From the NCBI RefSeq assembly GCF_014332515.1, contig NZ_VFSD01000002.1:62001-126000 (forward strand): a stretch of DNA of 64,000 bases. The letters run 5' to 3'. This document shows, in pieces, positions 23,192 through 32,036 of the stretch. Position numbers and translations under genes: made by a program. The notes beneath the pieces are model-generated. The model saw nothing but the letters and a program-made list of their open reading frames with translations, searched no databases and was not told the DNA's origin. Position 1 is the stretch's first letter. Every line of letters starts with the position of its first letter. The stretch comes from Pontibacter beigongshangensis (lineage in GTDB: Bacteria > Bacteroidota > Bacteroidia > Cytophagales > Hymenobacteraceae).

Positions 23192-24265
23192 TCAAAGGCT
23201 GATCTTGTGCACCCAGTTGTGCGGATCAGGAGCTTTGCCAGATCTTATCTTATCTAAGGCAGCACCAATGGTCTGCGAAATCTTGCGGCTCTCCACAGGC
23301 GGCAGCTCATACTCCTGCCCCTCGTGCGCGATTAGGGCAATCTGCGAGATAATGGCGGCCGTGCCGGTACCGAAGGCTTCCTGCAGCTTTCCGGCTTTGT
23401 GCGCTTCTATGATCTCCACAACCGATACTTTTCGCTCTTCTACCTTATAGCCCAGGTCGCGCGCAACCTGCAGCACGCTGCTGCGTGTTACGCCGTGCAG
23501 AATGCTGGTGCTCAGGCTAGGGGTAATCAGCACATCATCTACCACAAACATCACGTTCATGGTGCCGGACTCCTCAATGTATTTATGCTCTTTGGCATCT
23601 GTCCAGATAAGCTGGTGATAGCCTTTCTCCTGCATCTTTTTGGTAGGCAACAGGGCTGTAGCATAATTACCGGCCGCTTTGGCATAGCCTGCGCCACCTT
23701 CGGCAGAGCGAACGTAGGTTGGCTCCACCGCCACCTTAACCGGCATATCGTAGTAGGCACCCACAGGGCCTGTGATAATCACAAATTTGTACGTCAGCGA
23801 CGGCCTAACCCCAATAAACTCATCGGTGGCGAACATAAACGGCCGGATGTACAGCGAGCTGCCCGCTTTGGCCGGAATCCAGTTCACATCCAGGCGCAGC
23901 AGTTGCTCCAGCCCCTGCATAAAGAGTTCTTCCGGAAGCTCTGCCATGCACAGGCGTTCCGCGGAGGCATTCAGGCGCTTAAAGTTGTCCAGCGGTCTGA
24001 ACAACAGGATATCGCCGTTCTCATCGCGGTAGGCTTTCATGCCCTCAAAAATGGCCTGGCCATAATGCAGCGCCGAGGTAGCCGGGCTCACCGATAAATT
24101 GCCATAAGGCACAATCTGAGGGTTTTGCCACTCCCCGTCTTTGTAATCAACTACGAACATGTGGTCAGAGAAATTTTTCCCGAACACCAGGTTATCGTAG
24201 TCCAGTTCAGCCACGCGCGATTTTTCCGCTCTCTGTACTGGTATAGTTAATGAATCAACTGACAT
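23192..24265 (-). CDS. ilvE: Branched-chain amino acid aminotransferase
   Basis: A 357-residue fold-type IV PLP aminotransferase interconverting Leu, Ile and Val with their 2-oxo acids. Landmarks are HYGQAIFEGMKAYR near residue 68, SSLYIRPFMFATDE, the PLP lysine in GYAKAAGNYA near residue 200, and EESGTMNVMFV. It has the longer architecture of the class II bacterial and mitochondrial enzymes. A -7 box 23 bp upstream and a terminator downstream indicate a single-gene unit. Confidence 0.94.
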   Translation of the reverse strand: MSVDSLTIPVQRAEKSRVAELDYDNLVFGKNFSDHMFVVDYKDGEWQNPQIVPYGNLSVSPATSALHYGQAIFEGMKAYRDENGDILLFRPLDNFKRLNASAERLCMAELPEELFMQGLEQLLRLDVNWIPAKAGSSLYIRPFMFATDEFIGVRPSLTYKFVIITGPVGAYYDMPVKVAVEPTYVRSAEGGAGYAKAAGNYATALLPTKKMQEKGYHQLIWTDAKEHKYIEESGTMNVMFVVDDVLITPSLSTSILHGVTRSSVLQVARDLGYKVEERKVSVVEIIEAHKAGKLQEAFGTGTAAIISQIALIAHEGQEYELPPVESRKISQTIGAALDKIRSGKAPDPHNWVHKISL

Positions 24266-24288
24266 AACAACACTTTTAAGTATCCACT

Positions 24289-24296
24289 CAAAATTA
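24289..24296 (-). promoter_or_regulatory. -7 box TAATTTTG for ilvE
   Basis: Exact TANNTTTG match on the minus strand, 23 bp before the ilvE ATG. Confidence 0.6.
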
Positions 24297-24439
24297 ACGA
24301 AAAAACTAATTCTTTCTGAGGCCTAATTACTTATAGCCTCCAAACCATTGCTCACAGCAAGAAAGAACAGCAAAAAAACTATTTTTTAGCAATTAACAAT
24401 GCACAAGCTAATAATTAAAATGGTGCAGCTTCTTATTTT

Positions 24440-24589
24440 TTAAGTAAGCATAAGTTTAAGCCCATTTTTCAGCATCAGGAAGGCAACTATTACCGCGATC
24501 AGAAACAGGGCGCGCCGGCAAGCCGTCGGGCTCTCGCGGCTCGCTCTTTTGCTCGTGCCTCACAAAAGGAGCTCAGACAACCGCTCCAT
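24440..24589 (-). pseudogene. Possible small membrane protein with an in-frame TGA
   Basis: A 50-codon frame starts MERLSELLL, meets TGA at codon 10, then continues SKRASRESPTACRRALFLI and ends in AVIVAFLMLKNGLKLMLT followed by TAA. The second part looks like a basic segment plus one transmembrane helix. It may be a broken small gene, or chance. Evidence is composition only. Confidence 0.25.
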
Positions 24590-24597
24590 CCCTCACG

Positions 24598-24655
24598 CAG
24601 CAGGTGCAGCAGCAGCCTCTTTTCGCTCCCAAGGTCCTTTTTGATTGGAATAATT
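24598..24655 (-). repeat. Dispersed intergenic repeat, copy j
   Basis: Tail CAGCAGGTGCAGCAGCAGCC, then CTCCCAAGGTCC, TTTTTGATTGGAATAATT. The second copy with orientation opposite to the majority in a co-directional gap; its core palindrome is lost. Confidence 0.65.
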
Positions 24656-24820
24656 TGTTTTAGGTTGAATAACTAAATTGTTTAATGCTTGATTGGATGT
24701 AGTAAAAGTACAGGTAGGTAATAAAACCTATCATGCTTCTTCAACTATTCACATGTAACATTCCATTCAAGCAAAAACCCATTATCTCATCCATTCATTA
24801 ACTCATTCACTCATTCAAAA

Positions 24821-25369
24821 TCAAACCCGTGGCTTCCACTCCACTTCCTCTGCCTGCAACTCATACGTCATTTTGCGGCAAAGGGCGAAGAGGTAGTCTG
24901 ATAGGCGATTTAAGTAAATAATCACCAGCTGCTCCACAAAGGCTTCTTCCTGCAGCCGTATCGCCAGGCGCTCGGCGCGGCGGCACACACAGCGGGCCAC
25001 ATGGCAAAACGAAACCGACTGGTGCCCGCCTGGCAGCACAAAGGCCCGCAGCGGCGGCACCTCGGCCATCATGGCGTCAATCTCCCGCTCCAGCAGCTGC
25101 ACATCCTCCTCCAGCAGGTCCGGGGTCTTCATCTTCGACTTATCCGGGTCAGAGGCCAGCGAGGCACCCATGGTAAAAAGCCTGTCCTGTATCTCTTTCA
25201 GTACATCGGCCCGGCCAGCGTTTACCGCCTGGTCGCGCACCAGCCCGATGTAGGAGTTCAGCTCATCTACGGTGCCGTAGCACTCGATGCGCAGGTGCGA
25301 CTTGGCTACACGGGTTCCTCCTATAAGTGAGGTGGTTCCTTTATCGCCTGTTTTGGTGTATATCTTCAT
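24821..25369 (-). CDS. Cob(I)alamin adenosyltransferase, PduO type
   Basis: A 182-residue enzyme that transfers the adenosyl group of ATP to cob(I)alamin to make coenzyme B12. The ATP-binding N-terminus MKIYTKTGDKGTTSLIGG and the motifs GTVDELNSYIGL, FVLPGG, CRRAERL and LNRLSDYLFAL are all present, in normal length. It is the last gene of a five-gene minus-strand operon, starting 3 bp after the ABC ATPase stop, although no function obviously links the two. Confidence 0.94.
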   Translation of the reverse strand: MKIYTKTGDKGTTSLIGGTRVAKSHLRIECYGTVDELNSYIGLVRDQAVNAGRADVLKEIQDRLFTMGASLASDPDKSKMKTPDLLEEDVQLLEREIDAMMAEVPPLRAFVLPGGHQSVSFCHVARCVCRRAERLAIRLQEEAFVEQLVIIYLNRLSDYLFALCRKMTYELQAEEVEWKPRV

Positions 25370-25372
25370 CTG

Positions 25373-26095
25373 TTACAATTGCGCCCTGGCCTTGGCAAAA
25401 GACGTAATGTTATCGTTTAAGGTGTCTGACTCTACCAGTCCGTCGCGGAGGCGCACAATGCGGTGGGCGTACTTGGCAATGTCTTCTTCGTGCGTTACCA
25501 TAATAATGGTGTTGCCTTTGGCATGCAGGTTCTCGAACAGCTCCATAATCTCGTAAGAAGTTTTGGTATCGAGGTTACCGGTAGGCTCATCGGCCAGGAT
25601 AATGCTGGGGTCGTTTATAAGCGCCCGGGCTATGGCCACCCGCTGCCGCTGCCCCCCCGAAAGCTCGTTTGGCTTGTGCCTGCCCCGGTTGCCCAGCCCC
25701 ACACTCTCCAGCACCCGCTGCGCTTTTTCTTCCCTGGCCGATTTCCCGTAGCCGGCATAGATCAGCGGCAGCGCCACATTCTCCAGCGACGACTGGCGTG
25801 GCAGCAGGTTAAAGGTCTGAAACACGAACCCGATCTCCTTGTTCCGCACCTCCGCCAGCTCGTTGTCGGTCATGTTGCTCACATCTTTGCCGTTGAGGAT
25901 GTACTGCCCGCCTGTTGGCGTATCCAGGCAACCGATAATGTTCATGAGCGTGGACTTGCCAGAACCGGAAGGCCCCATAAAAGCGACATACTCGCCTCTT
26001 TCGATCGTGATGGTCACCGATTTCAGGGCATGGATGGTTTCGCTGCCCATGCGGTACATGCGGGAAATATTGTGGGTTTCGATGATGGTGCTCAT
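25373..26095 (-). CDS. ABC transporter ATPase, MacB/LolD class
   Basis: A 240-residue ATP-binding subunit. It shows Walker [10 protein letters not shown] near residue 41, the Q loop ([10 protein letters not shown]), the signature LSGGQRQR, Walker [13 protein letters not shown], and the H loop VTHEED. The overall pattern, including [11 protein letters not shown], is that of the class serving MacB- or LolCE-type permeases, which act on lipoproteins or export peptides by mechanotransmission. No permease lies in the window, so its partner is encoded elsewhere. Start at 26095 ([11 protein letters not shown]), 10 bp after the preceding gene's stop; upstream in-frame codons overlap that gene. Confidence 0.92.
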   Translation of the reverse strand: MSTIIETHNISRMYRMGSETIHALKSVTITIERGEYVAFMGPSGSGKSTLMNIIGCLDTPTGGQYILNGKDVSNMTDNELAEVRNKEIGFVFQTFNLLPRQSSLENVALPLIYAGYGKSAREEKAQRVLESVGLGNRGRHKPNELSGGQRQRVAIARALINDPSIILADEPTGNLDTKTSYEIMELFENLHAKGNTIIMVTHEEDIAKYAHRIVRLRDGLVESDTLNDNITSFAKARAQL

Positions 26096-26105
26096 ACCGG
26101 TTCTC

Positions 26106-29100
26106 TTAAGTTGGCCATGCTTCAGCCTCAGCTTCTTTTTCCTGACGCCGCTTCTCAAATTCTTCTCTAAAAATACTGTATTCTGCGGCAGGAAGCAAGC
26201 TCTGCAAGGTACGCAGGGCCTGATCGGCATAGCTGCTCAGGCCCTGCTTCAGGCTCTCCAGGGCATATAGTTTATAAAGCCTGGCAGAGTTAGGATTATA
26301 GGTAACGCCGCTTAGCAGAATATTGTAGGCCTCCAAGTCGGCAGGATATGTGTTAGCAAAGAAGGCTGCCGCTTCTTCTACCACTTCCTCGTCGTAGAGC
26401 AGCATAGCTAAAGCCTGCCGGTATCTCTCTTCTGCCTCCCGCTGCCGGCCTCTCACCTCTGCAATTTTAGCCCTGAAATATAATTTGTAACGCTTGTGGC
26501 GCTCGTTCAGGTACAGGTTGTTCATGCGGTTCAGCAGCGCATCGTGGTTTTTGGTGTACAGCCAGAGCCTCATCTGCTGCAGATTGAGTTTAGAGCGCAA
26601 CTCATCTTCTGGCCGCAGCATGGGGCCGGCTTCCTTTATGGCATCGTGCGCCAGCCGCCAGCGCCTGTGCTGCAGCAGATGGTCTATCCGGGTTACCAGG
26701 GCCACCCGGCGCAGCTCTTTCTCCTTTACTGATTTTACCAGGGCATCCACCTCCGGGAGGGTCAGCATGGGCAGGTACGCCTGCAGGTACTGCACCTTAT
26801 CGGCATCAGGGGCAGCTGCTACAACAGAATCGAGTGGCTGCTCCAGCAGTGCCCGCAGGTCACGGGCAACTTTCACGGCATTTTCCTCCTCGGTAAAGGC
26901 TACTTCTTCTAAAGCGGCAAGCGCCTCGGCAGGTTGATTGGCCAGCGCTAGCGCATATCCATGTGCCAGAAATGCCTGCGCAGAAGCACCATGGTCTTTG
27001 GCCAACTTAAAGAAGCTGGCAGCTGTCCTGAAGTTTTTTTCCTCCATCATCCAGATGCCCAGCACATGATAGTAATACCCGCTTCGCGTATCTGAGAGGC
27101 CTGCCAGGTTCTCCAGTATGCTCCTGGCTTCCACGGGGCGCCCGCCGCTGTGGTGCAAGAGTCCTTTTAGAAACAGCAGGTCTTCGTGAAACAGCTGGTT
27201 AGCCGGGTTGCTCAGGTACTTATTGATGTGCCGCACAGAAGAGGTATCGGCAGTGGTGAGGTTGCTGATGGCATTGTTGTAGAAAAGCGTAAAGTCCTCT
27301 ACCCGTTCCAGCGAATCAGGAGCCTCCGCCGTTTTGTTATCGGCGGGGAGGCCCAGCAGCAGCCGCAGGGCGGCCAGGTTGCTTTGCAGCGGCTTGTACT
27401 TGCCACCCCTGATCTCCGCCATCACTTCCTTCACTTTATCGGGCATGGCCTGGTTGGTATAAAAAACCAACGTGTTGCTCCTGATAAAATCGTTGTCGGA
27501 ACTATGCTCCTGGGCCAGCCTGAAGTAATACTCCACGCTGTCGGTAACGCTGGTGTTGGCATAGAGCATGGCCAGGTTGTTGTACAGCTCTCCGCTTTCC
27601 GGAAAAGCCTCTACGCCCTGCAGCAGCACATACTGCTTCTCAAAAAAGTATCGTTTGCCATCATACAGGTTAGCCAGCCGCACATAAAGCCTGGGGTTTG
27701 GCCGTTTGGCAATGGCATCCTTCATCCGGATTACCTCTTTATTGCGTTGCTGGCTCTCGCGGTAAATGCCGGCCAGGCTGTAGTTGGCCTTCACGTTATG
27801 GAGGTCATACAGGTCGCTTTCTTTATAGAAGCTTTCGGCCAGCACCTCGTTGTCGGATGCCTGGTACAGGTCGCCCAGGTAGTTGTAGTAGCCGGCATAG
27901 GCATAGAAGTAAGTCCGGTACTGCGTGCGCATGACCAAAATGGCCAGTATGATGCTTCCCATGGTAAAAAGCGTATACAAGGGCAGGCGCTTCGGCTGGT
28001 ATAAGACCTTGTACACCTGCAGCCTGTCCTCCAGCAGCTTGCCGAAGTTCATCATCACATACACAAAGAACATTACCCCGAAAGCCAGGTGCGTGTACAC
28101 GATCAGGTCGTGGTAGAGCACCTTGAGCGAATCGTTGGCGGTGGCAAAGGCATAGCCGATGCTCAGAAACGATATGGTGGCAAACACCAGGTACAGCACA
28201 GCACCCGTTGGCCTGAACTGGAACAGATTGCCGTAAAAAGCCTCCCGCTGCCGCATGCCCCAGAAACCCGCCACCGTAGAGAGCAGGAAGATAAAGTAGG
28301 CATTTACATAAAAAAGGTCAGCTTTAATGTACCCGACATGGCGCAGGTAGAGCAGCAGCAGGTTGAGCAGGTACAGCAGGCTCACCAGCACAAACTGCCA
28401 GATGCTGAACCTTCTTTCGGGCCTGCTGGCCTGTGTGTTAACCCAGAGCAGCGCATTCACGTTTTCGTACGACACCCAGATCATAAACAACAGCGTAGCC
28501 ACCAGCGTGGCCAGAGAGCTGTAATTTACGAGGTGCAGTGCAATAAGCTCAGGCGCCGCATTCGCCTCCGAAAACAGGAGCGCCCCTATAAACAGGATCA
28601 CCAGCAGCAGCGTGAGGAGCCGTATGAAGAAGCGTGTATCGGGGTAAAAGGCATGAAAGATATAACTCGATATGGCCAGCAGGGCAATGCTCACCAACAG
28701 CGTGGTTTGCCCGAACCCATGTCCGAATATCTCCAGTTCATCGAGGTTAAAGGAGGCCAGCAGCAGCATCAGCAGCAGCATGCCGGCAAAGTAAGGCAGC
28801 TGCTTCATGGTACTGATGGCGGCGGTATAAAAGGCAAGGCACAACCCCAGCAGGATCAGGAACAGAAAGGCAGCCACCGTGTTAATGGCAGGCGGCGCCA
28901 CATCGTACTGCTCCGAAACCAGGTAGCTGTCGGCGTAGAGGGTAAGGGGCTCGAGCAGGCGGGTAATTTCCTGCACCGGCACCGGCACCACATCCAGCTT
29001 GGGCAGCTTGTCCCAGGCAAAGGCATAGCTGTCGCCGGTAAAGTAGTGGAACACGCCCAAAAGGAGCGCCACCGCTGCCAGACCCATCAAAAAAAGATAG

Positions 29101-29150
29101 GGATACCGAATATCAGTATCCCAGCTTTCCCAAAATTTATAATTCTTCAT
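26106..29150 (-). CDS. Polytopic membrane protein with TPR region
   Basis: A 1014-residue protein. The N-terminal half (to about residue 420) has about eleven hydrophobic helices, beginning [20 protein letters not shown]. The C-terminal half is helical with TPR-like repeats ([49 protein letters not shown]). This suggests an integral membrane platform with a large protein-binding solenoid. No enzyme motif is seen. It is third in the plsC-gatC operon, 14 bp after gatC and 10 bp before the ABC ATPase, and could be tied to the ABC system, but that is conjecture. Confidence 0.75.
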   Translation of the reverse strand: MKNYKFWESWDTDIRYPYLFLMGLAAVALLLGVFHYFTGDSYAFAWDKLPKLDVVPVPVQEITRLLEPLTLYADSYLVSEQYDVAPPAINTVAAFLFLILLGLCLAFYTAAISTMKQLPYFAGMLLLMLLLASFNLDELEIFGHGFGQTTLLVSIALLAISSYIFHAFYPDTRFFIRLLTLLLVILFIGALLFSEANAAPELIALHLVNYSSLATLVATLLFMIWVSYENVNALLWVNTQASRPERRFSIWQFVLVSLLYLLNLLLLYLRHVGYIKADLFYVNAYFIFLLSTVAGFWGMRQREAFYGNLFQFRPTGAVLYLVFATISFLSIGYAFATANDSLKVLYHDLIVYTHLAFGVMFFVYVMMNFGKLLEDRLQVYKVLYQPKRLPLYTLFTMGSIILAILVMRTQYRTYFYAYAGYYNYLGDLYQASDNEVLAESFYKESDLYDLHNVKANYSLAGIYRESQQRNKEVIRMKDAIAKRPNPRLYVRLANLYDGKRYFFEKQYVLLQGVEAFPESGELYNNLAMLYANTSVTDSVEYYFRLAQEHSSDNDFIRSNTLVFYTNQAMPDKVKEVMAEIRGGKYKPLQSNLAALRLLLGLPADNKTAEAPDSLERVEDFTLFYNNAISNLTTADTSSVRHINKYLSNPANQLFHEDLLFLKGLLHHSGGRPVEARSILENLAGLSDTRSGYYYHVLGIWMMEEKNFRTAASFFKLAKDHGASAQAFLAHGYALALANQPAEALAALEEVAFTEEENAVKVARDLRALLEQPLDSVVAAAPDADKVQYLQAYLPMLTLPEVDALVKSVKEKELRRVALVTRIDHLLQHRRWRLAHDAIKEAGPMLRPEDELRSKLNLQQMRLWLYTKNHDALLNRMNNLYLNERHKRYKLYFRAKIAEVRGRQREAEERYRQALAMLLYDEEVVEEAAAFFANTYPADLEAYNILLSGVTYNPNSARLYKLYALESLKQGLSSYADQALRTLQSLLPAAEYSIFREEFEKRRQEKEAEAEAWPT

Positions 29151-29164
29151 AAGAGGCCAGCAGC

Positions 29165-29452
29165 TTACTCCAGCACTTTCGGCACCCTGAAATAATCGGA
29201 GTCTTTTTTAGGCGCATTGGCCAGGGCTTGCTCGTGGGTGATTTCGTGGTGCACCAGGTCTTCCCGCATCACGTTCACCTCTTCCGACATATGAATAAGC
29301 GGCTCCACACTGGTGGTATCCAGTTCACGCAGCTTGTCCATCCAGTCCAGGATCTGGTTCATGTCCTGGAGCATTTCGGCCTCTTTTTCTTCGTTAAACT
29401 CTAACCTCGCTAAGTGTGCTATTTTCTTGATAGTCTGAATATCCGTTGACAT
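29165..29452 (-). CDS. gatC: Asp/Glu-tRNA amidotransferase subunit C
   Basis: A 95-residue GatC, the small subunit that stabilises GatAB, which converts Glu-tRNAGln and Asp-tRNAAsn to Gln-tRNAGln and Asn-tRNAAsn. The start IKKIAHLARLEFNEEKEAE, the central ILDWMDKLRELDTTSVEPL and the C-terminal YFRVPKVLE are diagnostic. The start overlaps the end of the plsC-like gene by 59 bp. gatA and gatB are not nearby. Confidence 0.93.
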   Translation of the reverse strand: MSTDIQTIKKIAHLARLEFNEEKEAEMLQDMNQILDWMDKLRELDTTSVEPLIHMSEEVNVMREDLVHHEITHEQALANAPKKDSDYFRVPKVLE

Positions 29453-30197
29453 ACGTCTTGTTATGTTTCGTTATTTCTGTTTGAATTATCTGATATACTT
29501 TTTCTTTGAGCAGCGGCAGGTCCTGCAGGGTCATGCCTGTGGTTTCTATTGGCTCGTGCAGCACAATCTTGAGCGGGTGCCACCGCACCTTCAGCCCCCC
29601 CACATCGGGCAGGAACTTGTGGTTGTAGGGCATGGTAACCGGCACCACCGGCAGCTGCTTTTCTATGGCCAGCTTAAAGGGGCCGTCTTTAAACTTCAGC
29701 AGTTCCTCACCGGCCGTTTTCGGAATAGTGCCTTCCGGGAAAATAACCAGGTTCCGGCCTTCTGCCAGCGAGCGCTGCGACTGTATGTAGCTCTTGGCGC
29801 TGCTGATGGCACTCCGCCGGTCTACGGAGATGTATAATTTCTCGTAAATTTTACCCCAGAGCGGCACTTTGCAAAGAGCGCTCTTGCCCACAAAGTTAAG
29901 AAAACCCGGGATAGTGTGCAGCAGCAGCGGGATATCGAGGTAGGAGCTGTGGTTCGGGGTAAATATATACTGCCGGGAGGAGTCGAAAGGCATATGCCAC
30001 TCTACTTTAACGGGAGCCAGAAACATGCGCAAAGCGGAAATTGACCAGAACCGGTTGATGCTATGCACGTGCCTGTACCACTTCTTCTTCCGGATCAGGA
30101 AAACCTGGAGCGGGTAAGTTACCACAAACGGCATTACGAACCAGGTTACACACCAGGTCGTGTAAATACGATGCGATAAGTACTTAATGGCTTTCAT
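29394..30197 (-). CDS. plsC: 1-acyl-glycerol-3-phosphate acyltransferase
   Basis: A 267-residue membrane-associated acyltransferase of phospholipid synthesis, making phosphatidic acid from lysophosphatidic acid. It has a hydrophobic N-terminus, the catalytic NHSSYLD (HX4D) near residue 81, the FPEGTIPKT motif near 156 and the VPVTMPYNH segment. Start at 30197 (MKAIKYLSHR); a TACATTTG -7 box lies only 5 bp upstream, which would give a very short or absent leader. Its 3' end overlaps gatC by 59 bp, so the two are translated from one message. Exact acyl acceptor not provable. Confidence 0.87.
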   Translation of the reverse strand: MKAIKYLSHRIYTTWCVTWFVMPFVVTYPLQVFLIRKKKWYRHVHSINRFWSISALRMFLAPVKVEWHMPFDSSRQYIFTPNHSSYLDIPLLLHTIPGFLNFVGKSALCKVPLWGKIYEKLYISVDRRSAISSAKSYIQSQRSLAEGRNLVIFPEGTIPKTAGEELLKFKDGPFKLAIEKQLPVVPVTMPYNHKFLPDVGGLKVRWHPLKIVLHEPIETTGMTLQDLPLLKEKVYQIIQTEITKHNKTYVNGYSDYQENSTLSEVRV

Positions 30198-30202
30198 AGG
30201 TT

Positions 30203-30210
30203 CAAATGTA
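30203..30210 (-). promoter_or_regulatory. -7 box TACATTTG before plsC
   Basis: Exact TANNTTTG match on the minus strand with only 5 bp to the proposed ATG at 30197. It heads the five-gene operon if real. Confidence 0.45.
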
Positions 30211-30418
30211 ATAATTTTGAGTGAGTGATTTTTGGATGAGTGAATGTTTTTGATTTTAAGTTTTAGGAGTTTCAGGAAATATTTCTTTCCGATCCTGCAC
30301 ATTCCATACCTGAAATAAAGTAAGAAAACCCTGAATCATTAACGTCTGGCTTTCTCACTTTAAACCTTCCTCTTTAAGTTAACGCCCCCCTTCAATCACT
30401 CAATCATTCATTCATAAC

Positions 30419-30976
30419 TCAAAACTCATTCCGCAGCAGCAGGGCAGCTTTCAGGATGCCGGCTACGCTAATGGCATCCGTTATCTCGTTGTTCATGGCC
30501 ATGCGCACAGCCTCGTTCAGCGAAACGCGCTTTATCTGAAGCTCCTCTGTCTCTTCAAATGCAGTTTCGCCGGCCTTTAGTTCCTGCGCCAGAAAAACAA
30601 ATCCTTCTTCGTCGGTTACGGAGTTGGAAGTGTGCAGGCGGGCGATGTTTGTCCATTTGGCAGCCGTAAAGCCTGTCTCCTCCTGCAGCTCCCGCTTCGC
30701 CGACTCCAGAATGTCTACTTCGTTGAGGCCGCCGCCCATGGGTATTTCCCAGGAATACTCGTTAAGCGCGTAGCGGTACTGCCCGATCAGGTAGGTATAG
30801 CCTTCGTCGTCGATGGGAATAATACCGATGGCTTTGTTCTTCATGCTCACCACGCCGTAAATGCCTTTGCCGCCTTTCGGGTTCAGCACCTGGTCTTCGC
30901 GCACTTTTATCCAGGGGTTTTCATAAATCTCTTTGCTGGCAAGGGTGGTCCAGGGGTTATGGGTCTCGTCTATCAT
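30419..30976 (-). CDS. NUDIX hydrolase, ADP-ribose pyrophosphatase-like
   Basis: A 185-residue NUDIX protein. The Nudix box GGGLNEVDILESAKRELQEE continuing TG (about 81-103) fits GX5EX7REUXEEXGU with all metal ligands. Features such as NPWIKVREDQVLNPKG and YRYALNEYSWEIPMG are those of ADP-ribose or GDP-mannose pyrophosphatase relatives. It should hydrolyse a nucleoside diphosphate linked to a second moiety; the substrate is not determined. It stands alone between repeat-bearing gaps. Confidence 0.9.
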   Translation of the reverse strand: MIDETHNPWTTLASKEIYENPWIKVREDQVLNPKGGKGIYGVVSMKNKAIGIIPIDDEGYTYLIGQYRYALNEYSWEIPMGGGLNEVDILESAKRELQEETGFTAAKWTNIARLHTSNSVTDEEGFVFLAQELKAGETAFEETEELQIKRVSLNEAVRMAMNNEITDAISVAGILKAALLLRNEF

Positions 30977-31077
30977 AGCTGTTGGGTTTGCTGCAAATAT
31001 CGGGTATTGGCCGGAGTTTTATAATCTCTGCTTCCGAAATTGTTGATGCTGCCAGATTGTGGCTGATTCTTTCTACA

Positions 31078-31105
31078 GGGCCCCTACCCCAGGAATTTAC
31101 AGGAT
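31078..31105 (+). repeat. GGGCCCCTACCCC / AATTTACAG composite repeat
   Basis: GGGCCCCTACCCC then AGGAATTTACAGGAT. Nearly the same 28 bp occur at 40885-40912, and the GC-rich half is also inside both 350-bp elements (near 12725 and 53797). Confidence 0.55.
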
Positions 31106-31272
31106 ATATGCATGTTGAGAGTCTTGCTTCACTACCTATGCTATGCGTAATTGCAGCCTACGCACAGCGATTTTTTTTAGACATAACTGATTATTCATTT
31201 CCACAACCCAACCTCTTCAAATTTCCAAATCTCCCCCTCTCAAAATCAGCTATTTCACAATCAGCAACAAGC

Positions 31273-31318
31273 AATTATTCTAATCAAAAAGCCCCTCCGG
31301 AGGTTCTGCGGCTCCTGC
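31273..31318 (+). repeat. Dispersed intergenic repeat, copy k
   Basis: AATTATTCTAAT, CAAAAAGCCC, CTCCGGAGG, then TTCTGCGGCTCCTGCC. It ends 14 bp from the stop of the exonuclease gene. Confidence 0.8.
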
Positions 31319-31331
31319 CCGAGCTGATTGG

Positions 31332-32036
31332 CTATAGCTCCTGCAGCAGGTCGCCGAGGGTTTTTACGTCTTTTTTGCGGGCAATGGCCAGCAGTTTCAG
31401 GAGCAGCACGGCGGTGGCAAAGGCGTCGCCGGAGGCGGTGTGACGGTCTTCGAGGGGCAGGTGGTAACGCTTGCCCAGCGAGTCGAGGCTGTAGTCGCTG
31501 TGGCGGTAGGGGTGGGGCGTGCGGAAGGGGTGCTCCAGCCGCAGGGCCAGCCGGCCGGTATCCACGAGTTGGTTATGCAGCCTCTCTGGCAAGTTTTGCC
31601 GTTTCAGCATCTGTTTAATCATGCCAATATCGAATCCGATATGGTGCGCCACCAGCACCGCATTGCCGATAAAGCCAAGGAACAGCGCCAGCGCCTCCTC
31701 TTCGTCCATGCCCTGCCGGATCTCCGAAGGCAGGAGGCCGTGTATTTCAGCGCTTTTGTTGCCCTGCTCCACCTGCTGCCGTATCAGGCACTCAAAGCTC
31801 TCGGCTACCAGGACCTGCCCATCCTTTACCCGCACCGCACCGATCGACACCACCCTGTCTTTGTTCTTGTCGAAACCGGTTGTTTCTGTGTCGAACACCA
31901 CAAAATCTACGTCGGGCAGGGGGGTGCTGAGGCTTACGGGCTGCTTACCGGCCTGCTTGTATTGCAGCCAGTAAGCCGTTTCAGCGTACTGCTTTGGCTT
32001 ATTGCCCAGAAGCTTTTGCAACCACTCCACCATCAT
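31332..32036 (-). CDS. DnaQ-like 3'-5' exonuclease
   Basis: A 234-residue DEDDh exonuclease of the DNA polymerase III epsilon type. Motifs in order: VVFDTETTGFD near residue 48, VLVAHHIGFDIGMI near 128, and the HTASGDAFATA segment with the catalytic His near 203. An N-terminal 40-residue extension is helical. The first four bases overlap the stop of the upstream cNMP/CBS/nucleotidyltransferase gene (ATGA), so they are translationally coupled. This pair commonly accompanies acetate-use genes, so a replication role should not be assumed. Confidence 0.88.
   Translation of the reverse strand: MMVEWLQKLLGNKPKQYAETAYWLQYKQAGKQPVSLSTPLPDVDFVVFDTETTGFDKNKDRVVSIGAVRVKDGQVLVAESFECLIRQQVEQGNKSAEIHGLLPSEIRQGMDEEEALALFLGFIGNAVLVAHHIGFDIGMIKQMLKRQNLPERLHNQLVDTGRLALRLEHPFRTPHPYRHSDYSLDSLGKRYHLPLEDRHTASGDAFATAVLLLKLLAIARKKDVKTLGDLLQEL

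Larger units (their letters stand above)
24266..24820. other. 555-bp gap upstream of ilvE
   Basis: It holds the ilvE -7 box, a possible broken small membrane-protein frame (24440-24589), a GC-rich patch around 24505-24570, dispersed-repeat copy j, and TCACTCATTC simple sequence just past the adenosyltransferase stop. Confidence 0.55.
30977..31331. other. 355-bp gap
   Basis: Between the exonuclease and NUDIX genes, both minus. It contains GGGCCCCTACCCC followed by AGGAATTTACAGGAT (31078-31105), AT-rich near-repeats and dispersed-repeat copy k close to the exonuclease stop. No coding sequence supported. Confidence 0.6.

Noticed and set aside
28089..29195. 368-codon plus-strand frame opposite the 1014-residue membrane protein
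   Set aside because: His/Gln/Arg-rich antisense shadow of a well-supported gene; no family motif. The same applies to the long antisense frames at 7090-8055, 41654-42853, 45952-46989, 50165-51220 and 60829-62076.
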